From Elstera cyanobacteriorum (GTDB lineage: Bacteria; Pseudomonadota; Alphaproteobacteria; Elsterales; Elsteraceae): a DNA stretch of 64,000 nucleotides. The stretch lies in NCBI RefSeq assembly GCF_002251735.1, contig NZ_NOXS01000031.1:139476-203475 (forward strand), in the 5' to 3' direction. Positions 46,630-54,568 of the stretch are shown here, piece by piece (the first letter of the stretch is position 1; each line of letters opens with the position of its first letter). Position numbers and translations under genes: made by a program. The notes under the pieces are model-generated. The model saw only the letters and a list, made by a program, of their open reading frames with translations, ran no database searches and was not told where the DNA came from.

Positions 46630-46657
46630 ACAGTTTTCTTGAATTGTCCTGAACTGT
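46630..46657. promoter_or_regulatory. Candidate MocR operator
   Basis: ACAGTT (46630-46635) and AACTGT (46652-46657) are an inverted pair 16 nt apart, centred in the divergent gap between the MocR and exporter genes. The inner TTCTTGAATTGTCCTGAA adds partly matching TTGAA-like words. MocR sites often combine direct and inverted short repeats. Short arms make this uncertain. Confidence 0.4.
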
Positions 46658-46717
46658 CTCTGGCACTCGAAGCGGCTTCTGTCAAGCTATCGGCGTGATG
46701 GTTTGGAGGATGGTGGG

Positions 46718-47581
46718 ATGGATAAGAGTCTTGATGGGTGGATCAGCGGCTTTCTGGGCGTTTTGATTTTCAGCGGTTCGCTGCCCGCAACGCGGCTGGC
46801 GGTGGCCGATTTCGACCCGTTTTTCCTAACGCTGGCCCGCGCGGCGATCGCCGGTTTGCTGGCCGGGGGGGTGCTGCTGATCTTCCGCCAAGCCCGCCCC
46901 AGTCGCCGCGACCTGCCATCGTTGCTGATTGTCTCGCTGGGCGTCATTGTTGGGTTTCCGCTGTTGACCGGCCTTGCGCTACAGCATGTCACCTCGGCGC
47001 ATTCGGTCGTCTTCGTTGGGCTGCTGCCGCTGTCCACGGCGATTTTTGGCGTGATCCGGGGCGGCGAGCGTCCGCGCCCGCTGTTTTGGCTCTTCTCCGG
47101 CATCGGCAGTGCCTGCGTGGCCGGGTTTGCGCTGTTCCAGAGCGGCGGCGGCACGCTGGTCGGCGATGCCTTCATGCTGGCGGCGATTATCGTCTGCGGT
47201 CTTGGTTATGCCGAAGGCGCGGCCCTCTCGCGCCGCTTGGGCGGCTGGCAGGTGATCTCCTGGGCGCTCGTCCTCTCCTTGCCGTTCATGGCTGCCGCCG
47301 CGCTGCTGACCCAGCCCGCCGATTGGTCGCACGTCGGCACCCCGGCGCTCTGGAGCCTTGGCTATGTATCGCTGTTTTCCATGCTGATCGGCTTCGTCTT
47401 CTGGTACCGCGGCCTCGCCCTCGGCGGCATCGCGGGCGTTGGGCAGCTTCAGCTTTTGCAGCCGTTCTTCGGCCTGACCCTGGCCGCGACCCTGGTCGGC
47501 GAAAGCGTCGCCTGGCCGATGGTCGCGGTTACGGGCGCGGTGGTGCTGTGCGTCGCCGGGGCGAAGAAGTTTGCGCGTTAG
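46718..47581 (+). CDS. EamA/DMT-superfamily exporter, MocR-linked
   Basis: Ten-helix drug/metabolite transporter of 287 residues from ATG 46718 (TTGGAGGATGG just upstream supplies the ribosome site; the TTG at 46703 is less likely). N half starts LDGWISGFLGVLIFSGSLPATRLA, C half LVGDAFMLAAIIVCGLGYAEGAAL, typical EamA repeats. Divergent from the MocR regulator and likely its target, as for amino-acid or vitamin-like exporters of this pairing. Its stop overlaps the stop of the ROCO gene (TTAG, 47578-47581). Confidence 0.88.
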   Translation: MDKSLDGWISGFLGVLIFSGSLPATRLAVADFDPFFLTLARAAIAGLLAGGVLLIFRQARPSRRDLPSLLIVSLGVIVGFPLLTGLALQHVTSAHSVVFVGLLPLSTAIFGVIRGGERPRPLFWLFSGIGSACVAGFALFQSGGGTLVGDAFMLAAIIVCGLGYAEGAALSRRLGGWQVISWALVLSLPFMAAAALLTQPADWSHVGTPALWSLGYVSLFSMLIGFVFWYRGLALGGIAGVGQLQLLQPFFGLTLAATLVGESVAWPMVAVTGAVVLCVAGAKKFAR

Positions 47582-50502
47582 GGGGACGGGGTGAGGTCAT
47601 CCAGGGCGTATTGGATGAACTCATCCCACTCTACCGGCCTAAGATGGCTGTTGATGGTAGAGAGGATGGTGGCGATGGACTGGTAAAACTGGGTGATAAG
47701 GCCAAAATTTTCCCGCAATTCCGGCGCTGGATCCGCCGCGCTAATGCGGTCAAAGGCTTGTTTTTGTTCGGCGTGTTCAGATTCCCAGTATTCGGCATAG
47801 GGGGCAATATCCTGTGGTTTAGTTATTTTTAAGCCGCCGAGTAGGTAAATGCGGACACGTTCGATAAAATCTATTTTACATTGTTCGCTAAACTTCCAGA
47901 TATGATAAAGCTCATACATGCAGTACGGCGACCGTAAATAAGAATCGCTCATAAAAATGAAGATGCGCTGGCCCTGGCTCAAGGATTTCATATAGTTTTT
48001 GAGTTTTTCGCCGAATTTTATCGCATCTTTATCCCTTAGAACGGGAATATTTTTTCCTCTCGCTGTCTCCATAAAGGTCTCGACAGCGGCTTTTTCGTCT
48101 TTTGGAACCGCCTGCAAATCCTTCCAGCAATAAGAAACATAGAGCTTGTAATCGCTCATCGGTTCTTCGGTGAAGGTCGGCTTGAAGGTTTCCGCCTCGT
48201 CTGGCCGGGGCGGTGGGGTATCGCGGGGGGTGGGGTTTTTCACGCCGAAGTCGTGGTTAATGTCCTCGATCCACCCGCGCAGCAGATCAAATAAACGCTT
48301 TTCGCGATCGCCCTTGACCTCAAGGGTCAGGCTACCCGCCCAGGGGGCTGCGGTGGCGTGACCATCGCGCGGGCCGAAGATTTGCCGAATATAAGCCCGG
48401 CTGCGGGTTGTTGCCTCGTAAACATACAGCCCGTCGCGCCAATAGCGCCCGCGCATTTGGGCTTCCTGGCCGATCCGGCAGATCAAGGCGCGCATGATGC
48501 CCCGATGCAGCAAGCTATAGTCATAGGTCATGGTGGCGGGCTGGCCGGGGAAACTATGCCACGCCTCGTCAAGTTCGAGGGCGAAGGCCGATTGTTCCGG
48601 CAACAGATCGGGGGCGAGGTAGATCGTTTCCGCCCCGGTGCCCTGATACGCAAAACAAATCCCGCAGGTTTCCATGAAGGAAAGGAATAGTGCTTGTTCG
48701 TCCGGGCTAAAGCCTTCCGCATCCCATACTAGGGCGCTGAGGTCGGCGAGGGTAAAGCGCCCGTGCTTCTCCCGAAGGTGGGAATAAACTTTGTCCCGGC
48801 TAAACAGGGCATAGATTGCGCCAATGGCCCAAGTTTGATCGAGAATGATTTGGTCGCCGAACAGGCCGGGCTGGTAGAAAATCACCCCACAGCGGTGCAA
48901 ATAGGTGCGCAAGGTTGCGGGCGCGCTTTTAACGCCATGCTGTGCGCAGAGATCGGCAAACCACGCTTGATCCCGCCGCTGATTCTCCGGTCGATAGGTG
49001 CCATCGGCCTCGCGCAGGTTTTCAATCGCGTGCTGCACGGCCTGCCATGCTTGGCCGATTACCCGCACGTCCTCGTTCTCGCGCAGATGGTCCACCGCGT
49101 CCTGCAGGGCGGCGCGCAGATCGCGGGCACGATAGGGTTTCTGCGCGCCGAACTGCAACCGGCGCAGAAACGCGAAGGCAGCCCCTTCGGTGGGCGGTGC
49201 GGGCTGTTCGTCGGCCCGGGTGTCGCATTTGCTTTGCACCAGCAAAACCGGGCTGTCCGCGCCTGCATGGTCGGCGATATGGTCCAGCCAATATTGGCGG
49301 GGATAGGTGCGCGACATAAAGTTGCGCGGATCGACATTCAGGGTGCTGGCATCCGCCGGTTCCCGATCCGCCGACCACAGCAGGGCAAAGACGGCGCGGC
49401 TGCGCAAAAACAGCGTATGGGTGCTGTGGTATAGCTCCTGCCCGCCAAAATCCCACAGGTGCAGGCGTGTTTCGCCCTGCTGATCGTCGCCCGGTAGTGT
49501 AGCGGTGGTAACCTGAATGCCGTGGGTGCTATCCCAATCGGGGCTGAAGGCCTCTCCGCGCAAATGCCGCGCCATCTGGGTTTTGCCGGTGCCGCCATTG
49601 CCCAGCAGGAACAGTTTTACATCGCGGACGGGAGTGGGGTTTTGCTCTCGGTCGGCTAAATAGTCGCGCAGGCGCGGGAGGCAGTTGTCATCGTAACCGT
49701 TCGATAGGATTTCCGGGGGGAAGCCTGACAGCGTGGTGATGATTACGGATTCCAGCGCTGGGCGTGCCAAAAACTCCGGTGGATAGGTTTTTAGGGGAGT
49801 GTCGAAGCAGTAGAGGCTTTGCAGGGCGGTACAGTTTTGCAGCGCGTCGAGGTTGGTGATCTGGGTGTAGGAGCAGTTGAGGATTTGTAGGGCGGTACAG
49901 TTTTGCAGCGCATCTAGGCTGGTGATCTGGGTTTCGGCGCAGTAGAGGCTTTGCAGTTCGGTACAGTTCTGCAGCCCGTCGAGGCCGGTGATCTCGGTGA
50001 AGGAGCAGCTGAGCCTTTGCAGTTCGGTGCAGTTCTGCAGCCCGTCGAGGCTGGTTATCTGGGTGCCGAAGCAGTAGAGCCTTTGTAGGGCGGTACAGTT
50101 CTGCAGCCCATCAAGGCTGGTTATCTGGGTGTTGAAGCAGTCGAGGCTTTGCAGGACGGCGCAGTTTTGCAGCCCCTCGAGGTTGGTGATCTGGGTGTTG
50201 AAGCAGTCGAGGCTTTGCAGGACGGCGCAGTTCTGCAGCGCGTCGAGGTTGGTGATCTGGGTGTTGGAGCAGTCGAGGCTTTGCAGGGCGGTGCAGTTCT
50301 GCAGCCCGTCGAGGCTGCTGATCGCGTTCCACGAACAATCCAATTCCCGCAAATGCGGCACGTCCCGCAGAGCCTCCGGCAATGCGGATAGCCCCAAATC
50401 AGAAAGATCCAAGCCCCCCGTCTTCGCCTCTGCCTCCTGCGCAATCCGGGCGAGGGCCACGGCCATCCCATTAGTGCCATCAAACTCGGGAATAATCGTC
50501 AT
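47578..50502 (-). CDS. LRR-Roc-COR-TIR protein (ROCO GTPase fused to a TIR effector)
   Basis: A 974-residue single-gene signalling protein. Residues 51-242 are leucine-rich repeats of 22 residues (unit LQNC-x2-LQ-x-L-x-C-x2-TQIT-x-LD-x). A Roc GTPase follows (about 293-430): P-loop GNGGTGKT (301-308), switch II WDFGGQ (350-355) and SKCD (424-427) at the NKxD position. The COR domain is about 505-700 (LRTYLHRCGVIFYQPG, QIILDQTWAI), then a Pro-rich linker (752-781). A TIR domain is at 782-974: start SDYKLYVSYCWKD, and the SPYCMYELYHI segment with Glu864 at the position of the catalytic Glu of NAD-cleaving TIRs. The last 570 nt are AT-richer than the rest. Biological role is inferred: STAND/ROCO-TIR proteins are candidate anti-phage or cell-suicide sensors. 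Confidence 0.85.
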   Translation of the reverse strand: MTIIPEFDGTNGMAVALARIAQEAEAKTGGLDLSDLGLSALPEALRDVPHLRELDCSWNAISSLDGLQNCTALQSLDCSNTQITNLDALQNCAVLQSLDCFNTQITNLEGLQNCAVLQSLDCFNTQITSLDGLQNCTALQRLYCFGTQITSLDGLQNCTELQRLSCSFTEITGLDGLQNCTELQSLYCAETQITSLDALQNCTALQILNCSYTQITNLDALQNCTALQSLYCFDTPLKTYPPEFLARPALESVIITTLSGFPPEILSNGYDDNCLPRLRDYLADREQNPTPVRDVKLFLLGNGGTGKTQMARHLRGEAFSPDWDSTHGIQVTTATLPGDDQQGETRLHLWDFGGQELYHSTHTLFLRSRAVFALLWSADREPADASTLNVDPRNFMSRTYPRQYWLDHIADHAGADSPVLLVQSKCDTRADEQPAPPTEGAAFAFLRRLQFGAQKPYRARDLRAALQDAVDHLRENEDVRVIGQAWQAVQHAIENLREADGTYRPENQRRDQAWFADLCAQHGVKSAPATLRTYLHRCGVIFYQPGLFGDQIILDQTWAIGAIYALFSRDKVYSHLREKHGRFTLADLSALVWDAEGFSPDEQALFLSFMETCGICFAYQGTGAETIYLAPDLLPEQSAFALELDEAWHSFPGQPATMTYDYSLLHRGIMRALICRIGQEAQMRGRYWRDGLYVYEATTRSRAYIRQIFGPRDGHATAAPWAGSLTLEVKGDREKRLFDLLRGWIEDINHDFGVKNPTPRDTPPPRPDEAETFKPTFTEEPMSDYKLYVSYCWKDLQAVPKDEKAAVETFMETARGKNIPVLRDKDAIKFGEKLKNYMKSLSQGQRIFIFMSDSYLRSPYCMYELYHIWKFSEQCKIDFIERVRIYLLGGLKITKPQDIAPYAEYWESEHAEQKQAFDRISAADPAPELRENFGLITQFYQSIATILSTINSHLRPVEWDEFIQYALDDLTPSP
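49777..50304 (-). repeat. 66-bp tandem repeats coding for the LRR array
   Basis: Eight consecutive units of 66 bp encode residues 67-242 of the ROCO-TIR protein. Units differ mainly at the second and third codons after LQNC and in the variable Ser/Phe/Ala positions. The second and third units (residues 89-110 and 111-132) differ at only two residues. Period, in-frame length and lack of indels mark recent in-frame expansion. Confidence 0.9.
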
Positions 50503-50585
50503 GCGGCACGGCCCCCAGAGAAAACCTTCTTTCCGAGATTAACCTTTTCCCTCTGCAGCGCAAAGGGGTGGGACGCCGTTCCGCA

Positions 50586-51422
50586 TCACCCCAGGCTACT
50601 CAAACTCCGCGACGGGTAGCGCACCGAGGGGTCGAAGGGGTTCAGCGCCGCGCCCAAGGCAGTGGCTTCGGTTTGTAGGATTTTCAGCACGGTCGGCAGC
50701 CGTTCCGGTCCCAGCCGTTCGGCGAGGGTGCCGACCGATAGGGCGGCGACGGGGGTGCCGCTGGCGTCCAGCACGGGCACGGCGACGCCCGCCATGCCGG
50801 GGATCAGGCCGGTATTGAGGCTGACCCAGCCCTGCGCGCGGGCTTTCGCGAGTTCCAGCCGCAGGCCTGCTTCGTCCAGGAAGCCGCGATCCAGCAGGCG
50901 GGGCATATTGAAGCGGATGACTTCTTCGGCTTCGGCTTCCGGCAGATGGGCGAGGATGGCGAGGCTGCCTTGGCCGATGCCCAAGGGAATGCGCCCGCCA
51001 ATGTCGCCGGTGAAGGAGCGGATGGGGAAGGGGCCCTCCACCCGGTCGAGGCACACGACATCGTAGCGGTGGCGTACCAGCAGAAAAATCGTATCGGTCA
51101 GGGTCGCGGAGAGGCGCAGCAGGCGCGGGCGGGCAAGGTCGCGCAGCCCCGTCGCTTGCCCGGCGCGCGCGGCCAGCACGAAAAAATCCAGCCCCAGCCG
51201 ATAGCGTTTGCCGCCCGAAACCTGCTCCACAAACCCTTCCGCCTGCAAATCCTGCAAAGCGCGGTGGGCGGTCGGCTGGCTGCACCCGGCGGCGGCGGCA
51301 ATATCCTTTAGTCGCATACCGCCGCCGTCATCCGCGCCCAGCAGGCGCAGCAGCCCCAGGGCGCGGCGCAGGCTGGAGAGGGGGGCGTCGGGCGAAGAAG
51401 GTGTTAATTCGTCAGCAGTCAT
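50586..51422 (-). CDS. IclR-family transcriptional regulator
   Basis: A 278-residue regulator: winged helix about 14-75 (LKDIAAAAGCSQPTAHRALQDL and the wing VSGGKRYRLGLDFF) and a C-terminal IclR effector domain (GDIGGRIPLGIGQGSLAILAHLP, about 133-155; VAVPVLDASGTPVAALSVGT, about 208-227). Divergent from the ABC-dehydrogenase operon across 152 bp that contains a perfect palindrome 10 bp from its own start. It likely regulates both itself and the operon; the effector is probably the imported substrate or its keto acid product. Confidence 0.92.
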   Translation of the reverse strand: MTADELTPSSPDAPLSSLRRALGLLRLLGADDGGGMRLKDIAAAAGCSQPTAHRALQDLQAEGFVEQVSGGKRYRLGLDFFVLAARAGQATGLRDLARPRLLRLSATLTDTIFLLVRHRYDVVCLDRVEGPFPIRSFTGDIGGRIPLGIGQGSLAILAHLPEAEAEEVIRFNMPRLLDRGFLDEAGLRLELAKARAQGWVSLNTGLIPGMAGVAVPVLDASGTPVAALSVGTLAERLGPERLPTVLKILQTEATALGAALNPFDPSVRYPSRSLSSLG

Positions 51423-51431
51423 TCTTTATTA

Positions 51432-51450
51432 AATTCCGAATAACGGAATT
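51432..51450. promoter_or_regulatory. IclR-type operator
   Basis: AATTCCG-AATAA-CGGAATT is a perfect 7-bp inverted repeat with a 5-bp spacer, starting 10 bp from the IclR start codon in the divergent region. IclR-family proteins commonly bind such TTCCG/CGGAA-type palindromes. The region also has AT-rich TATT/TAAA stretches that could be promoter elements for either gene. The rest of the 152-bp gap is unremarkable. Confidence 0.75.
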
Positions 51451-51574
51451 ATGTCAAAATAAATTTACAGGAGCGGATTTTCGCGTTGACCCTAACCCCC
51501 CCTGTGGCGCCAGAGTTTTACAGCGGCGTGACGCGCTTCCCCCAGAAAGTTTCCAGGTTCCCGGCGAGGTGGTG

Positions 51575-52621
51575 ATGAGTTTTCTGACGCTGGATCGCTT
51601 GAGCAAGCATTACGCCGATCTGGCGGCGGTGCAGGACGTGAGCCTGTCGGTCGAGAAGGGCGAGTTTATCTCGCTGCTCGGCCCCTCCGGCTGCGGCAAG
51701 ACCACGACTTTGCAGATGATCGCCGGGCTAACGGAACCGTCGGGCGGGCGCATTACCTTGAATGGGCGCGATATTACCCACGAAAAGCCGAATAAGCGCG
51801 GCTTGGGCATCGTGTTTCAGTCCTACGCGCTGTTTCCGCATATGACCGTCGCGCAAAACATCGCCTTCGGTTTGGAAATGCGCAAGATCGGGCGGGCAGA
51901 GCGCGAAAAGCGGGTGACGGATGTACTGGCGCTGGTGCAGCTTTCGGCGATGGCCGACCGGTTTCCGCGCCAGCTTTCCGGCGGCCAGCGTCAGCGCGTG
52001 GCGATTGCCCGGGCGCTGGTGATCGAACCGCCGCTGCTGCTGCTCGACGAACCTTTGTCGAACCTCGACGCCAAACTGCGCGAGGAAATGCAGTTCGAAA
52101 TCCGCCGCATTCAGCGCCGCACCGGCACCACGACGATCATGGTCACCCATGATCAAGCCGAAGCCCTGTCGATCAGCGACCGGGTGGTGGTGATGGAAAA
52201 GGGCCGGATGACCCAGGTCGATACGCCCTATACTCTCTATGAACATCCGGCGACGGAGTTTATTGCGGGCTTCGTCGGGCGCATGAACCGGCTTAAGGGC
52301 CTTTGGCGCCCAGCAGCGGGCGGGGTCGAGGTTGGCGGCGTGCTGCTGCCCGCATCCTTGGCCGATGGACAGGATGGCACCGCCGTTACCGCCAGCCTGC
52401 GCCCGGAAAAGATTCTGCTGCGGCCCCAGGGTAGCGGCGCCGTGCAAGGGGTGATCGCCAGCCGCTTCTTTATCGGCACCTCCTGGCTGTTCACCGTCGA
52501 AACGGCGCTTGGCACGCTGGCGGTGTCCGCCCCGAACCAGGGGGAGGAGCCGCCCGCCGAAGGGGATCGCGTCGGTCTCGATTGGTTGCCCGGTAGCTTG
52601 CGCCTGGAGCCGCAGGCATGA
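51575..52621 (+). CDS. Polyamine/opine-type ABC transporter ATP-binding protein
   Basis: ATPase subunit of 348 residues, PotA-like, starting at ATG 51575 (GGCGAGGTGG upstream; the longer open frame from 51401 crosses the operator region). Walker A GPSGCGKTT (about 36-44), Q-loop FQSYALFPHMTVAQN (about 81-95), signature [15 protein letters not shown] (about 135-149), Walker [16 protein letters not shown] (about 155-169) and the H-loop VTHDQAEAL are intact. A C-terminal TOBE-type domain (about 280-348) follows. First gene of a seven-gene operon; its stop overlaps the next start by 4 nt. Confidence 0.93.
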   Translation: MSFLTLDRLSKHYADLAAVQDVSLSVEKGEFISLLGPSGCGKTTTLQMIAGLTEPSGGRITLNGRDITHEKPNKRGLGIVFQSYALFPHMTVAQNIAFGLEMRKIGRAEREKRVTDVLALVQLSAMADRFPRQLSGGQRQRVAIARALVIEPPLLLLDEPLSNLDAKLREEMQFEIRRIQRRTGTTTIMVTHDQAEALSISDRVVVMEKGRMTQVDTPYTLYEHPATEFIAGFVGRMNRLKGLWRPAAGGVEVGGVLLPASLADGQDGTAVTASLRPEKILLRPQGSGAVQGVIASRFFIGTSWLFTVETALGTLAVSAPNQGEEPPAEGDRVGLDWLPGSLRLEPQA

Positions 52622-53469
52622 CGGCGCCGCGCCTAACCCCCACGCTGCTGGTCGGCCCCGGCGCGCTGCTGTTCCTGGCGCTGGTGGTCCTACCGCTGGT
52701 GCTGACCTTCATTCTGTCCTTCCACGCCTTCGACCATACGGCGGGCGTGAAGAATGAGTTCACCCTCGGTCATTACTGGGCCGTCATCAGCGACGATTAC
52801 TATCTGAATATCTTCTGGCGCACCCTGCGGTTGGCGCTGCTGACGACGGTGATCTGTGCGCTGATCGGCGCGCCGGAAGCTTATATTCTGTCGCGGATGC
52901 GCGACCCCTGGCGGTCGATCTTCCTGCTGGTCGTACTCGGGCCGCTGCTGGTCTCGGTCGTGGTACGCGCCTTTGGCTGGAGCATGCTGCTGGGCGGCAA
53001 TGGTCTTGTTAACCAAGCCATTCAGGCGCTCGGTTTCGGGCCGGTGAAAATCCTCTACACCGAAACCGCCATCGTCATCGCCCTTGTGCATGTGATGCTG
53101 CCCTTCATGGTCATCCCGGTCTGGACGGCCTTGCAGAAGCTCGATCCGACCGTGGAAGCGGCGGCCTGGACGCTGGGCGCCTCGCGCTTTACCACGCTGC
53201 GCCGGGTGGTGCTGCCGCAGGTCACGATGGGGGTGCTGTCGGGCAGTTTGATCGTTTTCGGTCTGTCGGCCAGTTCTTTCGCCATTCCCGGCTTGCTCGG
53301 CGGGCGGCGGCTGAAGATGGCCGCGACCCTTGTGTACGACGAATATATGCACGAGCTGAACTGGCCGCTGGGCGCCGCCATCGCCATCATCGTGCTGCTC
53401 GCCAACCTGCTGATCATGCTCAGCTATAACCGGGTGGTGGAAGCGCGCGCCCGGCGGACCCTGGGGTAA
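52618..53469 (+). CDS. ABC transporter permease 1 (PotB-like)
   Basis: A 283-residue inner-membrane permease with six helices and the EAA loop AAWTLGASRFTTLRRVVLPQ (about 181-200) that docks to the ATPase. PotB/putrescine-spermidine family. Starts with a 4-nt overlap on the ATPase gene and ends 5 nt before the second permease. Substrate not readable; the linked dehydrogenase points to an amino acid derivative or opine-like amine. Confidence 0.92.
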   Translation: MTAPRLTPTLLVGPGALLFLALVVLPLVLTFILSFHAFDHTAGVKNEFTLGHYWAVISDDYYLNIFWRTLRLALLTTVICALIGAPEAYILSRMRDPWRSIFLLVVLGPLLVSVVVRAFGWSMLLGGNGLVNQAIQALGFGPVKILYTETAIVIALVHVMLPFMVIPVWTALQKLDPTVEAAAWTLGASRFTTLRRVVLPQVTMGVLSGSLIVFGLSASSFAIPGLLGGRRLKMAATLVYDEYMHELNWPLGAAIAIIVLLANLLIMLSYNRVVEARARRTLG

Positions 53470-53474
53470 GCGCC

Positions 53475-54269
53475 ATGCAGAAAAACGGCCTGATCGCCCT
53501 GCTGTTCCACACGCTCGTCATTATGTTCATGCTCGCGCCGATGGTGATCATCTGCCTCGTCGCCTTCACGCCGGAAAATACGCTGACGATCCCGACCACT
53601 AGTTTTTCCTTACGCTGGTTCCACGCGATCTTCGAGCACCCGGACTTCGTCGATTCGTTCAAGAACAGCCTGTGGCTGGCGCTGCTGTCGGCGACGATTG
53701 CGACGGCGCTGGCGGTTCCGGCGGGGCTTGCGCTCGACCGCTATGAATTTCCAGGCCGGGGGGCGTTGAACGGCCTCTTCATGTCGCCGCTGATCATTCC
53801 GCATCTGGTGCTGGGCGTCGCCTTTCTGCGGCTATTTGCGCTGATTGGGGCGACCGGCAGCTTTACGTGGCTGGTGGCCAGCCATGTCGTCGTCATCCTG
53901 CCCTATGTCTTGCGCCTCGTGCTGGCGGCGCTGGCGGGGATGGACCGGTCGGCGGAACAGGCGGCGCTGACGCTCGGGGCTTCGTCCTGGACCAGTTTTC
54001 GCCGTGTCACCGCGCCGATGATCCTGCCCGGCATTACCGGCGGCTGGCTGCTGGCCTTCATCAATAGTTTCGACGAGTTGACCATGTCGATTTTTATCAC
54101 CTCGCCGCAGACCGTCACCCTGCCGGTGCGGATGTATATGTATGCGACCGAATCCATCGACCCGATGATGGCGGCGGTTTCCGCCCTGATGGTCGCGCTG
54201 ACGGCGGCGGCGATGCTGGTGCTCGACCGCGCCTTCGGCCTCGATAAAATCCTGATCGGGCAGAAATGA
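53475..54269 (+). CDS. ABC transporter permease 2 (PotC-like)
   Basis: A 264-residue permease with six helices and the EAA loop ALTLGASSWTSFRRVTAPMI (about 163-182). Pairs with permease 1 to form the channel. The typical N-terminal helix LLFHTLVIMFMLAPMVIICLVAF is at about 9-31. Its stop overlaps the start of the [2Fe-2S] protein by 4 nt, which ties import and oxidation to one transcript. Confidence 0.92.
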   Translation: MQKNGLIALLFHTLVIMFMLAPMVIICLVAFTPENTLTIPTTSFSLRWFHAIFEHPDFVDSFKNSLWLALLSATIATALAVPAGLALDRYEFPGRGALNGLFMSPLIIPHLVLGVAFLRLFALIGATGSFTWLVASHVVVILPYVLRLVLAALAGMDRSAEQAALTLGASSWTSFRRVTAPMILPGITGGWLLAFINSFDELTMSIFITSPQTVTLPVRMYMYATESIDPMMAAVSALMVALTAAAMLVLDRAFGLDKILIGQK

Positions 54270-54568
54270 GCGCCGCCATGCCCCTGCTGCACCGCCTCAC
54301 CCGCACCGATACGACCCCCTTGCCGTTCACGCTCGACGGTATCCCGCGCGAAGGGCGGGCGGGCGATACGCTGCTGACCGCGATTTTAACCCAGGCAGAA
54401 GCCCTGCGCCGCAACGAGTTTTCCGGCGCCCCGCGCGCGGGGTTTTGCCAGATGGGCGCCTGCCAGGATTGTTGGGTGGAGCTTGAGAGCGGTGAGCGGC
54501 TCCGGGCCTGCACCACGCCGTTGGTCGCGGGCATGCGGATTGTGACGAAGACCGGAGGCAGCCGATGA
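54266..54568 (+). CDS. [2Fe-2S] small subunit of a HcnA/OoxX-type dehydrogenase
   Basis: A 100-residue ferredoxin-like protein. Four cysteines fit a plant-type [2Fe-2S] loop: C61-x4-C66-x2-C69-x12-C82 (GFCQMGACQDCWV). Such short proteins are the gamma subunits of HcnABC hydrogen cyanide synthase, opine oxidases and multi-subunit D-hydroxyproline dehydrogenases. Start and stop overlap neighbours by 4 nt each. It should pass electrons from the flavin subunits toward the respiratory chain. Confidence 0.88.
   Translation: MSAAMPLLHRLTRTDTTPLPFTLDGIPREGRAGDTLLTAILTQAEALRRNEFSGAPRAGFCQMGACQDCWVELESGERLRACTTPLVAGMRIVTKTGGSR

Noticed and set aside
49777-50304. Tandem 66-bp repeats as a possible CRISPR array
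   Set aside because: Repeats are contiguous without unique spacers, keep one reading frame and encode leucine-rich repeats.
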